Source: Pseudomonas paraglycinae (GTDB lineage: Bacteria; Pseudomonadota; Gammaproteobacteria; Pseudomonadales; Pseudomonadaceae). Taken from it: a stretch of 54,645 nucleotides of DNA. The stretch lies in assembly GCF_021601625.1 (NCBI RefSeq), contig NZ_BQHR01000027.1:1-54645 (forward strand), given 5' to 3'. Below, piece after piece: positions 52,987-54,645 of this stretch; position 1 is the first letter of the stretch, and each line of letters opens with the position of its first letter. Position numbers and translations under genes: made by a program. The notes below the pieces were generated by a model. That model had not been told where the DNA came from, did no database searches, and worked only from the letters and a program-made list of their open reading frames with translations.

Positions 52987-53979
52987 TCACTTTTCTGTCG
53001 TGTGCGCCGTGCCGAACAGGCGCACTCGCAGCAGTTCTCCGTCGCGCTCCTCCAGCAGGATCGGCGCGGTTCCGCCGGGCATCACCACCTGCACTTCTCC
53101 CGCAGACACCCAGCCCACCCGCCACGCCGCGCTTGCCACTGCACTGGCGCTGGTGCCGGATGAGGCGGTCGGGCCTTCGCCCCGTTCGAATACCCGCGCC
53201 ACAATGCGTTGATCGCCAGCACGTATCGCCCATTGCAGGTTTACCCCGGCCGGGCACGGCTGGCCGGCGCCGGTGGGCACGGCGAAGGCGATGGCGGTCA
53301 GACTGTCCGCCAGCGGCGACTCAAGCATCTGTTCGTTGCTCGGCAATGCCGCCTCGTCCTCCAGCAGCGTCACGCAGTGCGGATTGCCGATTCTCACGAA
53401 CTGACTGTGTGCCCAGCCGGGATCGAGTTGCGCCAACGGTCGAACACGGCTGATTTCCACACCATTGAACGGCACCGGTTCAACGCCGAGCGCACTGACG
53501 GCTGCCGGGCCGAATCCGGGTTGCCCGAGATCCAGCCAGAAGCCCTGCACGCCCGCGACCTCAGCCGGCTTGACCGAGATCGGCACGGGCGACTGCGCAT
53601 CCTGTTTGTCGTGATGCACCTGCAACGATGCGCCCTGCTCTGGCATCAGCCCCTGCTCAAGCAGTGCCTGAGAAAAAATCGTCAGACCGTTGCCGCTGCG
53701 TTCAGCCAGCGTGCCGTCGGTGTTGACGATCAGCAGATCAAAGGGTGCCAAGGACTGAAAAGGGCCGATCAGCAAGCCATCGCTGCGATGATGCCTGGCT
53801 CCGGCGGGCCGGATTGAATCAGGCCATTGGCAGAATGTCGCGATGGTCTGCTCGCTCCAGATGGCTCTGGATGACGCCGCCTCTTGTGCGTTGGCCGGCA
53901 GGTCGATGCCCGCCTCACGTACCTGTAGGGGTGAAACCACGCCGTAGATATTGCCGCGCGCATCGTAAAACGTTGCCAT
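52987..53979 (-). CDS. DapF-fold protein lacking both catalytic cysteines
   Basis: A 330-residue protein with the fold landmarks of diaminopimelate epimerase: FDLLIVNTDGTLAERSGNGLT (about 80-100), FVRIGNPHCVTLLED (about 195-208) and ARVFERGEGPTASSGTSASAVASAA (about 261-285, seen as ERGEGPTASSGTSA). In DapF these segments hold the acid/base cysteines (xxxxCGNG and xxACGTG). Here both are serine, S95 and S274, so ordinary epimerase activity is unlikely. The start is placed at ATG 53979 (MATFYDARGN); a frame open to 54087 lacks a ribosome site. It is longer than DapF (about 276) by an N-terminal part of some 75 residues. It is transcribed away from vgrG. An amino-acid binding or altered enzyme role is possible. 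Confidence 0.8.
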   Translation of the reverse strand: MATFYDARGNIYGVVSPLQVREAGIDLPANAQEAASSRAIWSEQTIATFCQWPDSIRPAGARHHRSDGLLIGPFQSLAPFDLLIVNTDGTLAERSGNGLTIFSQALLEQGLMPEQGASLQVHHDKQDAQSPVPISVKPAEVAGVQGFWLDLGQPGFGPAAVSALGVEPVPFNGVEISRVRPLAQLDPGWAHSQFVRIGNPHCVTLLEDEAALPSNEQMLESPLADSLTAIAFAVPTGAGQPCPAGVNLQWAIRAGDQRIVARVFERGEGPTASSGTSASAVASAAWRVGWVSAGEVQVVMPGGTAPILLEERDGELLRVRLFGTAHTTEK

Positions 53980-54248
53980 CTCGTTTCCTGCGTTCAGGTT
54001 GCTGTCTGCGCTCCACTGTATCGCCTGACGGTATCGACAATCACGTGGAAATATCAGCGAAAGTGATATCACTTTGCCAAGAAACATCTCGTAGCAACTT
54101 CGAACAGGCCTTATGAACCGCGGCTTTCAGGGCATGTGCGCAACTTTTTGCGCAACTTTAAGCCTTTATGATCCGACTCGGTTCTGGATCAGGCTTTCGC
54201 CGAGGTTAGAACTTTCAGGAGATTCAGTTTCACCTCAAGGAGCGTCAA

Positions 54249-54645
54249 ATGTTCAGTCCAGCCAACGAAACGCACTTCAGCCTGACCGTTGAAGACTACG
54301 TGGGCGACCTGCAAGTCCTGTCGTTCACCGGCACCGAAGGCATCAGCCAGCCGTTTCGTTTCGACCTGGAACTGGTCAGCGAAAACCCGGATCTGGACCT
54401 GGAAAAACTCCTGCACAAACAGGCGTTCCTCGCCCTCGATCCACAAGGCTCCGGTATCCACGGCCAGATCTACCGCGTCGCCCAAGGTGATGCCGGCAAG
54501 CGCCTGACCCGCTACAAAGTCTCGCTGGTGCCGCAGCTGCAATACCTGCATCACCGCACCAACCAGCGCATCTACCAGCAGATGTCGGCGCCGAAAATCA
54601 TCGCGCTGATCCTCGACGAGCACGGCATCAAGGGCAACGCCTACA
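54249..54645 (+). CDS. vgrG: Type VI secretion tip protein VgrG, N-terminal part (runs off window)
   Basis: The first 132 residues of a VgrG/TssI spike protein, cut by the window end. ATG 54249 follows TCAAGGAGCGTCAA (AGGAG seven bases before). The N-terminus is typical of VgrG: FSLTVEDYVGDLQVLSFTGTEGISQPFRFDLELVSE (seen as DLQVLSFTGTEGISQPF), LALDPQGSGIHGQIYRVAQGD, KVSLVPQLQYLHHRTNQRIYQ (seen as VSLVPQLQYLHHRTNQRIYQ) and PKIIALILDEHGI. This is the gp27-like part of the tip trimer that punctures target cells; the gp5-like and effector parts, if any, lie beyond the window. No other T6SS gene is visible here. Confidence 0.93.
   Translation, partial: MFSPANETHFSLTVEDYVGDLQVLSFTGTEGISQPFRFDLELVSENPDLDLEKLLHKQAFLALDPQGSGIHGQIYRVAQGDAGKRLTRYKVSLVPQLQYLHHRTNQRIYQQMSAPKIIALILDEHGIKGNAY

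Noticed and set aside
1-54645. tRNA, rRNA, insertion sequences, prophage genes or replication origin.
   Set aside because: I looked for their usual signs and saw none that I could support; a covariance-model search would be needed to exclude small tRNAs.

Overview
The window looks like a chromosomal segment of a Pseudomonas of the P. fluorescens group. The signs are high GC with Pseudomonas codon use, a PA2652-PA2654-like chemoreceptor/transporter block, two classes of palindromic intergenic repeats typical of these genomes, a Pseudomonas-type metallothionein, and small proteins seen mainly in Pseudomonas. There is no rRNA, tRNA, CRISPR array, transposase or prophage that I can support. The calls come from reading motifs, gene order and translated frames; no database was searched.

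Layout. Positions 1-10254 hold a same-strand import locus: the 3' part of tonB, exbB, exbD, a TonB-dependent receptor, then a YejABEF-type peptide ABC transporter (binding protein, two permeases, double ATPase). It reads as a complete outer-membrane-to-cytoplasm route. Positions 10374-12163 hold a DUF3455 exported protein, an ECF sigma factor and its membrane anti-sigma factor, followed at 12277 by an exported protein made of ten 13-residue repeats. Positions 12835-20606 are mostly metabolic: a DUF1615 lipoprotein, an FAD monooxygenase, a cysteine-type HemB, a glutathione S-transferase, a histidine phosphatase, and the selD-mnmH operon for 2-selenouridine in tRNA. Positions 20706-31229 are one 3507-residue autotransporter with repeats at two scales. 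Positions 31640-37843 carry a Tsx-like channel, a small DUF6124-type gene behind an elaborate folded leader RNA, a quinone-oxidoreductase-like/XapX/AraC cluster, two small orphan genes, a metallothionein, a large structured intergenic repeat, and a pair of half-size DMT transporters with a divergent LysR regulator.

Positions 38913-44774 contain two chemoreceptors around an ion/organic-acid antiporter. Positions 44976-47577 are a PepSY-PepSY-response regulator-histidine kinase operon. Positions 47724-53979 carry a patatin lipase, QueD, an alpha/beta hydrolase with an Asp nucleophile, a codBA cytosine-use operon behind a sigma-54-like promoter, and a DapF-fold protein whose two catalytic cysteines are both serine. 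The window ends inside vgrG, a type VI secretion tip gene.

Most worth following up: the self-contained TonB-to-ABC import locus with an attenuator-like terminator between receptor and binding protein; the three-way-junction leader RNA with a Shine-Dalgarno-masking hairpin before the DUF6124-type gene; the 13-residue repeat protein beside an ECF sigma/anti-sigma pair; the cysteine-less DapF paralogue; and the REPIN-like elements, whose two copies show compensatory stem changes.
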